In this document: positions 1-8,782 of the stretch, piece after piece
Numbering within the stretch: position 1 is the stretch's first letter
How the letters are laid out: each line of letters begins with the position of its first letter
Origin: CALJFL01 sp047633055
GTDB lineage: Bacteria; Pseudomonadota; Gammaproteobacteria; Pseudomonadales; Halieaceae
Direction of reading: 5' to 3'
Assembly (NCBI GenBank): GCA_047633055.1
Contig: JBLIEI010000017.1
Span: 1 to 64,000, forward strand
Length of the DNA stretch: 64,000 nucleotides
Translations under genes and position numbers: made by a program
Notes under the pieces: generated by a model
What the model saw: only the letters and a program-made list of their open reading frames with translations
Databases searched by the model: none
What the model was told of the DNA's origin: nothing

Positions 1-504
1 AGCGACATTAGATAACCTTCTCATATTGCTAGTGATTTGCCCATTCGCCATGGACAGGCCGAACTGGGTGTCTTTAACCTTCTAGCTGTTTGGCTTCGTG
101 TATACGTTACGATTTCAACACCCTCAGACTGTATTTGCCAGGTTTCTAGAAGTTAAAGTGTCAATACCGTCTAATCGGTTTGACTCGTCAAGATTCTAAG
201 CCCCTGCCTTGCTGCCAAGCGGCCTCTTCGCTCCAGTTTTACGCTTGATGCTGCCGACGACGCAGCGGCCATCCGGTGAAAGGTGTTTTGATGGGTTCCA
301 CATTTCTTGATAACCGGGTCAGTAGCCAGCGTTGTCAGCGTATGGTCAGCCTAGAGGTTCATCCAGCGGGCAGGTGCACGTCCAAGTACTCTGCCGAGCT
401 TAACAGCCATCTCTGGTAAGAGGTTGATTTTCTCATTCAAGAGGCGACTTGAATAACCGGGACATGAATAACCGCGGAATAACCGCGGAATAACCGGAAT
501 AACC
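1..504. other. Non-coding stretch with a possible IS6 end and a micro-repeat array
   Basis: I see no convincing gene here. Bases 151-176 resemble 6366-6391, the 3' end of an IS6-type remnant: both read AGTTA, then a variable stretch, then ACCGTCTAATC. They may be leftovers of the same element. From 452 to 505 the octamer AATAACCG occurs five times (starting at 452, 467, 478, 489 and 498) and runs directly into the RAYT terminal repeat at 505. Confidence 0.5.
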
Positions 505-1332
505 GGGACAGACCACGTTTAAGGGCGGCTAAGATCTTCCAACAGCAGGGAATTTCTGTACTCTAATTTTATTGGCTTTGTGAATTTTGTGAACCACCCC
601 GCTAGACGCATCCACGAAAAGGATTTCAAGATGCCTCGAAGACCACGCATCGCAGTAGCTGGCATACCCTGGCACATCATCCAGCGGGGGAATAATCGGT
701 CTGCGTGTTTTTTTGCCGATGAGGATTACCTCTTCTACCTCGATCAACTCCGACAGCAATCGGCCAACTTTGGCTGCGCCGTCCATGCCTACTGTTTAAT
801 GACGAATCATGTACATTTATTGCTGACGCCGGACGCAATAGATAGCGCGTCGTTGATGATGAAGAATTTGGGACAGCGATGTGTTCAACGTATTAATCGC
901 ACCTATCGGCGTAGTGGCACATTGTGGGAGGGTCGATTCAAGTCTTGCCTCGCGCAAGACGAAGGCTACGCTTTAAACTGTTACCGCTATGTTGAGCTCA
1001 ACCCTGTTCGCGCAGGGATGGTGACTCGCCCTCAGGACTATCAATGGTCGAGTTTTCGATTTAATGGAGAAGGTGAGGATAGCGATTTTTTGATTCCACA
1101 TTCGAGCTATGTGGGCTTGGGCGACACCGTTATGGAGCGGCTGACATCTTATAACGCATTGATCACATCTCACATGGATGAGAAGCAGCTGAATGAGATT
1201 CGAACCGCGACAAACGGAAATTATGTACTGGGCGATAGCCACTTTCAGCGAGAGATAGAGCAACACCTGGAGCGGCGGGTCACAGCAGGTCGACCAGGCA
1301 GACCTCTCCACTAGTTAATCGTGGTCTGTCCC
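505..1332 (+). mobile_element. RAYT element with inverted terminal repeats
   Basis: The left end GGGACAGACCACG (505-517) and its exact inverted copy CGTGGTCTGTCCC (1320-1332) bracket a single REP-associated tyrosine transposase gene. The same end word recurs near 4320, 22038, 36194 and 54788, so this gene is the likely driver of those copies. On the outer right side the CGACA/TTT words are duplicated several times up to about 1374. The element is named from its gene family and its repeats; mobility today is inferred. Confidence 0.85.
631..1314 (+). CDS. REP-associated tyrosine transposase (RAYT, Y1_Tnp family)
   Basis: A 227-residue single-strand DNA transposase/endonuclease of the IS200/IS605-like HUH superfamily, which mobilises or trims REP palindromes. 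The HUH motif reads NHVHLLL (His60 and His62) and the tyrosine region reads CYRYVELNPVRAG (about 117-129). The tail RRVTAGRPGRPLH is typical of RAYTs. I place the start at 631 (MPRRPRIAV), where the family begins; an in-frame ATG at 580 would add 17 atypical residues. The related remnant at 54788 has GTG at the equivalent position. The frame is intact, so it may still be active. Confidence 0.92.
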   Translation: MPRRPRIAVAGIPWHIIQRGNNRSACFFADEDYLFYLDQLRQQSANFGCAVHAYCLMTNHVHLLLTPDAIDSASLMMKNLGQRCVQRINRTYRRSGTLWEGRFKSCLAQDEGYALNCYRYVELNPVRAGMVTRPQDYQWSSFRFNGEGEDSDFLIPHSSYVGLGDTVMERLTSYNALITSHMDEKQLNEIRTATNGNYVLGDSHFQREIEQHLERRVTAGRPGRPLH

Positions 1333-1641
1333 CGACAATTTCTGCGACAGTTTATCCCCGACAGTTTCGACAGTGCTAGCGGGTAGTCAGAAGAGAGTTG
1401 GCGAAGAGAAATCAGGTGGGCCGGTAGGGCGTGGGTTAAGGAATGCGTCCGGGAGCGTGACCTGGATCACAGGTAGCAATATTTTAACAACTCAACGTGT
1501 TGAGATCGGCGACTTAAACGGGCAGCATTTACCTGGCCTTTTAAGAAAGTGACTATTTCTCCAGTTTTTGATTGTTTCACAGCGCGATAGTCGCAATGCT
1601 ACGGCCATTATTAACTTTCAATTGAACGAGGAGATTCTGCA
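1333..1641. other. Intergenic region upstream of the ice-binding-like gene
   Basis: No gene is seen. After the RAYT end there are short CGACA/TTT duplications up to about 1374. A small dyad, CTCAAC-GT-GTTGAG, lies at 1491-1504 and could be an operator. The rest presumably holds the promoter of the secreted protein downstream; I could not fix -35/-10 boxes with confidence. Confidence 0.35.
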
Positions 1642-1680
1642 ATGATTACTTTCTGGCAAGACCTCTCTGACGGTGCCTAA
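1642..1680 (+). CDS. Possible 12-residue leader peptide
   Basis: A very short frame (MITFWQDLSDGA) sits behind a strong Shine-Dalgarno GAGGAG at about 1629. Its stop overlaps a small hairpin, GGTGC-CTAAA-GCACC (1672-1686). It lies 67 bases upstream of the start of the large secreted protein and could be a leader ORF or chance. No run of one amino acid suggests classical attenuation. Confidence 0.3.
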   Translation: MITFWQDLSDGA

Positions 1681-1747
1681 AGCACCTTGTGCTTCTATCT
1701 CCCCAATTAGTGAAAAAGATTTCCACAACAAAAATGAAGGAATGATT

Positions 1748-4291
1748 ATGAAAGTGATACAACACATCCTCCTTATCTCGATGCTTATTGCTGCATCTAG
1801 TGCGCAAGCGAACACGCCGTTGCTAGATTCAGCCCTGAATAGCCAGACGGTGTATTCCGGCGCGGCCATAACACTGGGCGCGGGCTCAAGCGTCGGCGGA
1901 AATCTTCAGGCGGTTGCGGCTGCAACGCTCGGAGCGAATGCAGAAATTGGTATCAATCTTGTGGCCGGCGCAGCGGTAACGCTCGGCGATGCTGCAAAAG
2001 TAGGTGGCAACGTTACAGCCCGTGACGCGGGAACGCTAGGCGCGGATAGTACGGTCGGTGGCAATTTCGTCACCGGAGGCGTCGCAACGCTAGGCGCAAC
2101 TGTCATTGAGGACAATATTATGGTGGGCGGCGATCTTACCGCCGGAGCTGCCATATTCGTCGGCAGGCAGTCAGTGGTCAGCGGTGATCTGACGTCTGGA
2201 AGTGGCACACCGGCAGAACTCGGTGCGTTAGCAAGGGTCGGAGGCAGCGCCAAGGCCGGAACCGCCCTAACGCTTGGCGACAGTGCCGTGGTTGTTCAAC
2301 ATGCTACGGCCGCAACGGGTCCCCTCACGCTAGGCGCGAATTCAACGGTTGGTGGCGATGCTACGGCTGGAACGAGTATTACAATTGCAGCGGATGCAAC
2401 CGTCGGAGGCGATACTGCACCGGAGAGTGCTGCGCCCTTTACCAACGATCCCAAGGGTGAGATAGATAACCAACAAGCGCAACTTAGCCAGGCGCAAGTA
2501 GCGCTGAAACGTATGGGGGGGAGTTCACTCGCTACGACGATGACTACAGACACTGTCTTAACAGGGGGCATCTATCATGCAACGGCTCTGACGACGACTG
2601 CGGGCATAACTATCACGCTTGATGACGAGGGCGAAGGCAGCGCTTTTGTTTTCAATATCGATAGCTACCTTGCCTTTGGTGCGAGCACCACAATAGAGGT
2701 GATTAATTCAACCCCGGACACCACTGTTATCTGGAATACAGGGGGGTACACAACCATAGGCGCAGACTCGATAGTGATAGGGACAATTTTGGCGGGCTCC
2801 TACGTCACGACTGGGGAAGGTACGACACTAACCGGCATTGATGATGCCTGTGGTGGTGTTTTTACAACGGTCGCGGCCGTTACACTAGGCGCTGATAACA
2901 TCATGGGTGCGCCGGGTTGTGCGGTTGGCGCGATTAATAACTTTATTATTGAAGACGATGGTATAGCCAGTTTCGTCGTAGAGAAGATCGCAAGCGCGAA
3001 CGCGGGCCCAGATCAAAGCGTTAATGAAGGAGACGTAGTCACACTCGATGGGAGTGAGAGTGGTGAAGGTTCATACGTGTGGAGACAATTCGGTCTGGAG
3101 GAAGTGGCAGACGGCCAAGAAGGCCAAGGTGTATTCATCAATTTTAGTAACTCGATAAACCCGAATTTTACTGCACCTCTGGTAGGTTATAGCAATGAAA
3201 CGATCTCATTTGAAGTAGCTTTCACCGATGCTAATGGGACGACCTGGGACGTTGTTAACATCATTGTCAAGAACGTGAATACTGTACCTGAAGCTAATGC
3301 CGGAGAGGATCAGACCGTCACAGCAGGCTCTCCAATAACACTCGATGGATCACTAAGCAGTGATCTCGACGGTGAGGATCTGAGCTTTAAGTGGACGCAG
3401 TTGATTGACGGCATCCAGGTCACACTCTCGGATGCCAATTCGCCAAACCCTTCGCTAAATTCGAATTTTACTTTTACACCCGAAAACTCGGGCGCTCTAG
3501 GCACATCCGCCATATACAACCTTACTGTTAGTGACGGCACGGTTGATAGCGCAGTAGACAGTGTCACTGTTACGATCAGCCAAGAAAATAACGACCCGAT
3601 TGCCGAGGCCGGAGTTGCTCGAGTTGTAAAGGCAGGAGAGCCTTTTATCCTTAATGGCAGAGGCAGTAGTGATCCCGATGGCAACACGCTGACTTATTTC
3701 TGGACACAGGTGGAGGGGCAAAGCACGAACATCACTAGAAAAAGAAAAGCCCGAGCAAAATCAGTAGCGCCTAACGCCACAGGCAATCTTGAAAAACTGA
3801 CCTACGAATTAAAGGTAACGGATAGCAACGGTGGTACATCGACGGATCAGGTAACTATCGGTGTACAGGGTACGCATTCACCCCCGATTGTTGAATATGC
3901 TTACGCAAGCTCAGACTGCCTCCGACCCCCAAATAAAAAGCTTAAACGGATCAAAATTAAAGGCATCTACGGTGGCGCATCTGTGATTATAGATAGTGTT
4001 ACTCAGGATGAGGACCCCTTGAGTAACAAGGCCAATCACAACATAGATGCGGTGGTCAGTGTCGTCAAAGACGAGGAACGTTTGTTCCTGCGCGCAGAAC
4101 GTACTAAAAATAATCCAGGTAACGGCCGTGTGTATGCTATCAACTTTACCGCAACCAACGAGTTTGGCTCGCAGACTGGCAGGGTAAATGTGGTCGTACC
4201 GCGTTACAGGAATGACCAGTCCTGCACCGCCGAAGACGACGGACAACACTACACCTCCTATTTCCCTGATGGCGGAATCGTTCCGCACTAG
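1748..4291 (+). CDS. Secreted ice-binding-like (DUF3494-type) protein with PKD-like repeats
   Basis: A predicted secreted protein of 847 residues. The start at 1748 is chosen because GAAGGA ends six bases upstream; it opens with a clean signal peptide (cut after SSAQA). Residues of about 25-210 are glycine/alanine repeats of the type TLGA-x-VGGN, suggesting a beta-helix. The next part (about 220-400: LTGGIY, FVFNID, VIWNTGG, IGTILAGSYVT) follows the pattern of the DUF3494 ice-binding-like domain. Three PKD/REJ-like modules follow, two opening with ANAG-x-DQ-V and a weaker third with AEAG, each with LDGS or LNGR. DUF3494 proteins bind ice or act as adhesins; which applies here is unknown. A RAYT-type repeat pair follows 29 bases after the stop. 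Confidence 0.8.
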   Translation: MKVIQHILLISMLIAASSAQANTPLLDSALNSQTVYSGAAITLGAGSSVGGNLQAVAAATLGANAEIGINLVAGAAVTLGDAAKVGGNVTARDAGTLGADSTVGGNFVTGGVATLGATVIEDNIMVGGDLTAGAAIFVGRQSVVSGDLTSGSGTPAELGALARVGGSAKAGTALTLGDSAVVVQHATAATGPLTLGANSTVGGDATAGTSITIAADATVGGDTAPESAAPFTNDPKGEIDNQQAQLSQAQVALKRMGGSSLATTMTTDTVLTGGIYHATALTTTAGITITLDDEGEGSAFVFNIDSYLAFGASTTIEVINSTPDTTVIWNTGGYTTIGADSIVIGTILAGSYVTTGEGTTLTGIDDACGGVFTTVAAVTLGADNIMGAPGCAVGAINNFIIEDDGIASFVVEKIASANAGPDQSVNEGDVVTLDGSESGEGSYVWRQFGLEEVADGQEGQGVFINFSNSINPNFTAPLVGYSNETISFEVAFTDANGTTWDVVNIIVKNVNTVPEANAGEDQTVTAGSPITLDGSLSSDLDGEDLSFKWTQLIDGIQVTLSDANSPNPSLNSNFTFTPENSGALGTSAIYNLTVSDGTVDSAVDSVTVTISQENNDPIAEAGVARVVKAGEPFILNGRGSSDPDGNTLTYFWTQVEGQSTNITRKRKARAKSVAPNATGNLEKLTYELKVTDSNGGTSTDQVTIGVQGTHSPPIVEYAYASSDCLRPPNKKLKRIKIKGIYGGASVIIDSVTQDEDPLSNKANHNIDAVVSVVKDEERLFLRAERTKNNPGNGRVYAINFTATNEFGSQTGRVNVVVPRYRNDQSCTAEDDGQHYTSYFPDGGIVPH

Positions 4292-4307
4292 CTGTTCCAA
4301 GGGCGAA

Positions 4308-4432
4308 AATCGGACAATCGGGACAGACCACGATGAAACTACCACGCTCTTTGGTGGAAGGTGGATCATGGACGGATGAAACCGTGGTCTGTCCCCTGTT
4401 TCTTGTCCCCTGTTTCTTGTCGCCCTGTTTCG
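4308..4432. repeat. REP/MITE pair with micro-tandem flanks
   Basis: GGGACAGACCACG (4320-4332) and CCGTGGTCTGTCCC (4382-4395) form a REPIN-like inverted pair around 49 bases that include an internal AAACTACCACG / CTTTGGTGG segment. On the left AATCGG is doubled (4308-4323). On the right the 14-mer GTCCCCTGTTTCTT occurs twice exactly and a third time imperfectly (4391-4432). The ends match the RAYT element at 505-1332, its likely source of mobility. Confidence 0.85.
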
Positions 4433-4726
4433 CATTTTGAAACGCATTTAGCGCAGTAAAGTACAGGGGTGAAACGTTTTATAGCGAAGTCTTCGAATAT
4501 CGCCTGCAAATAGTTGTTCGTAAAGCTGGTATATTTCTTCCTCCTTTCGTAGTCGGTTCAACAAATACTCGCATCACAGCGGTGATAGAGGTATCCCACG
4601 GATACTAGGCCGCACTCTGCTAATAAAAGGAAGGCAGATGACATTAATTGGCTCAGTGCTTGCAGTAGCAATCTGTATAGACCGTCATCTCGGAAAATTG
4701 TGATAACTCGATGCGAGGGAATAATC
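4433..4726. other. Intergenic region, nothing recognised
   Basis: No coding frame, RNA or clear terminator was recognised between the REP pair and the small gene at 4727. It may carry that gene's promoter. Confidence 0.4.
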
Positions 4727-4969
4727 ATGACTGTATGCAGCCACTCAGACGATCAAAAAGTAGTACCGGTAACTCCACACGAGGGAAAAAAGGAGTCTGG
4801 ATTTGACTTGGAAAATAATCAGTCTGAAGGTTTCAATTTTTTTTGCTCACTCAAAAAGGCCGGTGCTTCAAAGTCACGAATATGCGCGGTAATGCAAATT
4901 GACGAGGAGAGATTCCGTCGGTTCGTGGAATCTGCCGGTATTGGCAAGTATTACTGCCGAAGTTATTGA
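4727..4969 (+). CDS. Small HTH-like hypothetical protein (80 aa)
   Basis: A small hydrophilic protein with a good ribosome site (GAGGGA, six bases before the ATG). Its C-terminal half (FFCSLKKAGASKSRICAVM, then FRRF) resembles that of the 78-residue protein at 5350: F-x-x-L-x-K-x-G-x-S-x(3)-I-C, then FR. The spacing suggests a helix-turn-helix, so the two could be diverged paralogues that bind DNA. I do not recognise a named family. The start at 4727 is preferred to 4700 because of the ribosome site. Confidence 0.5.
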   Translation: MTVCSHSDDQKVVPVTPHEGKKESGFDLENNQSEGFNFFCSLKKAGASKSRICAVMQIDEERFRRFVESAGIGKYYCRSY

Positions 4970-4979
4970 GGACAGAGCG

Positions 4980-5303
4980 GTGAACGTGTCTCTGGCGAAT
5001 TCGCAATCTAGCAGGTTGTTGTGTCCAATCTGCTCAGCTTGTCTAGGCGTAAAGTCTGTGCTTAGCAGTGCAATAAATTTTCCTTCTGTAGCGATATGTA
5101 TAGGCGTGGCTTTGGAACCGCATGCGAAAAATTTCATCCTTCCCGAAGTAGCCCGTTGTGGAAACGATTATTTGGCACAGGGTTGCCCTCTGCGTGTTGA
5201 GCGAGAAGTCATCGAAAGTGTTCCCCATAATCTTCATATAAAACGCAATTTGGTTGATCAGCGGCGAAACGCCGCTGAATTATCGCCAGTTAAGTCATTG
5301 TGA
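4980..5303 (+). CDS. Hypothetical protein, uncertain (107 aa)
   Basis: An open frame just after the previous gene, in a different frame, possibly from GTG at 4980 behind GAGG. It contains CPICSAC (a short cysteine cluster) and further cysteines, but no family is recognised. Opposite-strand frames also cover the region. It may be real, chance, or a frameshifted extension of the upstream gene. Confidence 0.25.
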   Translation: MNVSLANSQSSRLLCPICSACLGVKSVLSSAINFPSVAICIGVALEPHAKNFILPEVARCGNDYLAQGCPLRVEREVIESVPHNLHIKRNLVDQRRNAAELSPVKSL

Positions 5304-5346
5304 CCCGAACCGGAATACAGAATCTATTGGTAAAGAGAGGTGAGTC

Positions 5347-5583
5347 ATGGACACATTAACTGTAAATGAGACTTCCAAATCCAGAGAGGTTGCGAGACAG
5401 GTTGCCGTGACCAAGGCTAGGATCAAGGCATGCTATCCAGTTACCCAATTGAAGTTGGATTTATTGAATCTGGCTATGTTCACCTACCTCTATAAATCGG
5501 GGAGATCGGAGGAGCAGATATGCCGTATTCTGGAGCTCAGTGTTGGGGAGTTCAGACAGGTGGAGCTGCTGATTGCGCAGTAG
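5347..5583 (+). CDS. Small HTH-like hypothetical protein (78 aa)
   Basis: A basic N-terminal half (EVARQVAVTKARIKACY) is followed by a helical segment LYKSGRSEEQICRILEL and FRQVELL. This second half aligns with the protein at 4727, pointing to a duplicated small regulator pair. The ribosome site AGAGGTGA precedes the ATG. The SEEQICRILELS segment looks like a helix-turn-helix of the sigma-70 region 4 or MerR kind, but this is only a resemblance. Confidence 0.55.
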   Translation: MDTLTVNETSKSREVARQVAVTKARIKACYPVTQLKLDLLNLAMFTYLYKSGRSEEQICRILELSVGEFRQVELLIAQ

Positions 5584-5635
5584 CCGTTTGAGAGGCAACG
5601 ACAAGCTACTTCGTCATAACGGCCAGAATCCGCCG

Positions 5636-6391
5636 ATGAATACCTACAAACGCCACCGCTTTCCTCCTGACATCATTTTTTGCGTTGTTTTGATTTACTA
5701 ACGATTCGATCCCTGTCACTGGGACATCGAGGACCTCTGGCCGAGCGAGTAACCGCGGTCGGTTACGAATCCGTCAGGTTGTGGTGCATCAAGTTCTGTG
5801 CCAAATATGTAAAGCGCCTGAGTCGGAAACACCGCGGTTATGGCGACACATTCTTGATTGATGAAGTCTTCGCCGGCGAGCCGGACCATAGGATCAACGG
5901 CAAGCAGCATCACTTTTGGAGAACCGTAGATCAGGATGGCGAAGTGGCGGATGTATATCTCCGGGCAAAGCCTGATGGCATAGCAGCCAAAGGGTTTTTC
6001 AAAAGGTTATTGCGAAGTCATGGCGGCGAACCAATGGAAATCTTGACGGATAAGCTACAAAGTGCTCGTGTTGCTCACAGAGAAATGACGCCTAATGGCA
6101 TCCACGGTAATTTTCAGTATGCCAAAAACCACGCTGAGCATTCTTATGAGCCTAGGAGGGTGAGAAAGCGGCTGATGCGAAGATTCAAGGCAGTTAGGCA
6201 AGTTCACAGGTACTTGGGGGCCCACGCTGCTGTATAAAATCTGTTTAACTTGGGTAGCCATAAAGTCGGTGCTCAGCATTACCGTAACCTCAGGATAAGT
6301 GCGTTCACTGAATGGACTAGAGCTGTAGCTTGTTTTCAAATAATGGGTAGTTTGCGGTCTGCGAAAGTTAGATTGCCAGTACCGTCTAATC
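5636..6391 (+). pseudogene. IS6-family transposase remnant
   Basis: A decayed DDE transposase of the IS6/IS240 group. The reading begins at 5636 (MNTYKRHRFPPDII), shifts frame near 5690-5740, and then runs open from about 5750 with GYESVRLWCIKF, FLIDEVF (catalytic Asp), NGKQHHFWRTVDQDGEVADV and ILTDKLQSARVAHREM (second Asp). A TAA at 6235 interrupts the frame before NLFNLGSHKVGAQHYRNLRISAF, which continues in the same frame. The terminal inverted repeat lies near 6366-6383. At least four other fragments of the same kind occur at 38553, 52282, 53804 and 56262. Confidence 0.88.
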
Positions 6392-6436
6392 ACGGCTGTT
6401 CTGCTGACTAATAAGATCAACTCAGCGTAGGCCTGC

Positions 6437-7168
6437 TTATTTTGATCCGCCAATTTTCGGGAACAACTTACCCACTTGATCTTGATACTTTACATACTCA
6501 TCTCCGTATTCGGCTATCAGGTCACGTTCTTCAAACCACAGGCCGGCCATAATATAAATCGTAAAACCAAGACTCAATGCCAGCTGAGTCATTGTCATCA
6601 AGGGCGTTGCCCAGACACCGATTAAAACACCTGTTTGAATCGGGTGTCGCACATATTGATACATAGCCCGCTTAACAAACTGCTCTGGCGCTGCAGGCAT
6701 TTTCTTATAGTTTAAGTAAACTTGACGTAAGCCGAATAAGTCGAAATGATTAATAGCGAAGGTTGACGCTAACAAGAAAACCCAACCAAACCAAAATAAA
6801 CCCCACAATAAGGCGACTGCCCATTCAGCTTCTACATGCCAAACCTGTCCAGGGACGATCGCCCAAAAACCAACAAGAGCAACACTGGTGACGCCTGCAA
6901 CCAGAACATAAGTCGGTCGTTCTGCCGGTTCGGGAATAAGCCGGGTCAATATAGCTTTGAAGCTAGGACGAGCCATCCCGGTATGCAAGACCCCCCAAAT
7001 CAATACCAACAAAGAATTCCACATGATTGGCTGATCCGAGCCATAAGATCCGTCATGTAAGAAACCCCATGGCATAAAGCCTGCGAGAACTACTATTATC
7101 GCCGCCAACCCGGCGACTCCAATAAAGTAACTAACTACGCCGTACAGCAATACCATCAATCTAGACAT
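6437..7168 (-). CDS. mddA: Methanethiol S-methyltransferase-like membrane protein (MddA type)
   Basis: A 243-residue multi-pass membrane protein of the isoprenylcysteine carboxylmethyltransferase (ICMT/NnrU) superfamily. The order of motifs (GVLHTGMARPSFK, EPAERPTYVL, FAINHFDLFGLRQV, YVRHPIQTGVLIGVWATP, EERDLIAEYGDEY) is that of MddA, which makes dimethyl sulfide from methanethiol with S-adenosylmethionine. RHP plus the late EERDL segment form the cofactor site in this fold. It stands alone between an IS6 remnant and a small basic gene. An NnrU-like protein of unknown substrate is the alternative. Confidence 0.75.
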   Translation of the reverse strand: MSRLMVLLYGVVSYFIGVAGLAAIIVVLAGFMPWGFLHDGSYGSDQPIMWNSLLVLIWGVLHTGMARPSFKAILTRLIPEPAERPTYVLVAGVTSVALVGFWAIVPGQVWHVEAEWAVALLWGLFWFGWVFLLASTFAINHFDLFGLRQVYLNYKKMPAAPEQFVKRAMYQYVRHPIQTGVLIGVWATPLMTMTQLALSLGFTIYIMAGLWFEERDLIAEYGDEYVKYQDQVGKLFPKIGGSK

Positions 7169-7228
7169 ATACGCCTCTGCTGATTTGTAAGTTTTTATTA
7201 TTTACTTAATCTAGCTGAGAAAACACAG

Positions 7229-7357
7229 ATGTCAAATGCCCAAAAAGCAAAAGAATCACTCTTTAAGGCCAGGCGAGCAGATCGTACAGTTGAACAGGCT
7301 CGCAAAAAGTCTGGTAAAAATAAAAAGCCTGGTTTGAGCAGACATCCAGATAAATAA
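7229..7357 (+). CDS. Small basic hypothetical protein (42 aa)
   Basis: A 42-residue lysine/arginine-rich frame (starts MSNAQKAKESLFKARR, ends GLSRHPDK), divergent from the MddA-like gene 60 bases away. Composition suggests nucleic-acid binding. There is no strong ribosome site. I do not recognise the family; it could be chance, though the amino-acid pattern looks protein-like. Confidence 0.4.
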   Translation: MSNAQKAKESLFKARRADRTVEQARKKSGKNKKPGLSRHPDK

Positions 7358-7575
7358 GCGTTACCTAAAAGAAGCACATTGCAACTGGCCGGTCTGTCTC
7401 ACCCGATGCCTTGCAATGCCTCAGGGGTGCCCGAGGAGGCTTAGACAGAAAGGGTGTTAAAAGCCTAACCGCACAAAGAGAAAGAGTAATACTGGACTAC
7501 AGAAAATGCTTTGCATTGAGTTAGTTGACGAACTTATGTCTACCCCATAAGTTAAAAGAACATGAGTGGTTAGAG

Positions 7576-7887
7576 TCAGGCCTCGCCTTTGATGCCCAGG
7601 CGAGATTGGCGAACACTGTCCACAAAATCGCCGTCCCGGCCATATTGACCGGAAGTGGTAGGTATCGTTGTCACCCGCAGCGTGTCGCTCCAGTCAGAGT
7701 CCACGCGCGTGAAGTGATAAATCGCGTCGGCCATGACAAAACCATAAAGATCAACACCGAGTTCCGCCTTGTCCTTTGCTTCAATCGGCTCCGGGGCAGC
7801 TGCAATCGTCGCTGGCTTAGCTTCGGCGATCACCGCGGTCTCCTGCATTGGCTGATCGTTTTTGAGGGGTTGCAGCTCCTGTTGCAT
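7576..7887 (-). pseudogene. DcaP-like outer-membrane porin fragment
   Basis: About 103 residues resembling the N-terminal part of DcaP-type porins: a QQELQPL coiled-coil remnant, an alanine/proline-rich linker, then VDLYGFVMADAIYHFTRVDSDW and SVRQSRLGIKG, the first strands of the barrel. No signal peptide is present upstream and the barrel stops after about 60 residues. It lies directly downstream of a 3'-truncated glutaminase on the same strand, as if one deletion joined the two. Confidence 0.65.
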
Positions 7888-7942
7888 AAGGTCCAGCGTT
7901 TGCTACCGGTGGTCCACCAGCGCCTTCTGTCGGTAATATTCG

Positions 7943-8782
7943 TTACGTATAGCCAATCATGATTGCCAACAGTTCATCCACATATTCCTTGCGCAGCACC
8001 TGCTTGCCAGTTTTAGGATTGGTCCCCCAGTTGGCCAGCGTTGCGCCCATCATAGCCAATTGCTTCGCGTTGACACCCACCGAACCTTGCTTGGTATATA
8101 CATCCGTCGCTTCCAGCGGTTCGCTGTACAAACGCTCATAGTGATACAGCAGATAGGCTATCGCTCGCTTACGATAATTGGTAGCCGCCCCGGACACATA
8201 AACATCGTTCTGTAATTGCAGGGGTTCGCCAGCAAAGTCACCGTAGCCGTCGAGAATAATTTTCCATCGTTCGTCAGCATCTTTCGCCTCAATCATGCTC
8301 ACCGCAGCAATCGCACCTGCATTCACCAAGGGGTTCCGTGAACGCTTGTCGTTCATTTCAATGGCAGTGATTGAATTGAAAGGCATGCCGGTAGGTTCGA
8401 CGCCAATCTTATCCCTGATCGCATCGATGCCCTGGGCTTCCATGACCAGCGCAGCAGTGAACGGTTTGGCCACAGACTGGATGGAAAATTGGTGATCGAC
8501 ATCACCGGCGGAATAAGTCTTACCGTCGCGAGTTACGATCACCACACCAAACAAGCTTTAATCTACTTCGTCCAGTACTGGGATATAGTTTGCGTTTGCC
8601 CCATCATTATTGTCCGTAAAAAGGGCGTGCGCTTCTTCTACACGTTTTTGATAGTCGACATCCGCATGCAGCGGAGCCGTCACGGTGAGCAGTGATAACG
8701 CTAAACAGCCCGCCAATACGGCTTTTTTTCCAATGTTTCCAAAACTTGTGATGGACGCATTGAAATTTCGCCCACAACGCAC
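7943..8782 (-). pseudogene. glsA: Glutaminase (glsA), interrupted and truncated
   Basis: A secreted-type glutaminase (glutamine to glutamate plus ammonia). The first part has a signal peptide (VLAGCLALSLLTVTAPLHA) and DNNDGANANYIPVLDEVD, then an in-frame TAA at 8558-8560. The same frame continues with LFGVVIVTRDGKTYSAGD, the serine-lysine site SVAK and NPLVNAGAIA. It ends at LLAIMIGYT and lacks the usual glycine-rich C-terminal part (GKSGVGGG). A point nonsense plus a 3' deletion make it non-functional unless the stop is read through. Confidence 0.85.

Noticed and set aside
4969..5303. Programmed frameshift joining the 4727 protein to the 4980 frame
   Set aside because: No slippery sequence or pseudoknot was visible; simple decay or independent frames are equally likely.
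5636..6391. A working IS6 transposase at 5636
   Set aside because: The N-terminal reading is frameshifted and a TAA interrupts the C-terminal end.
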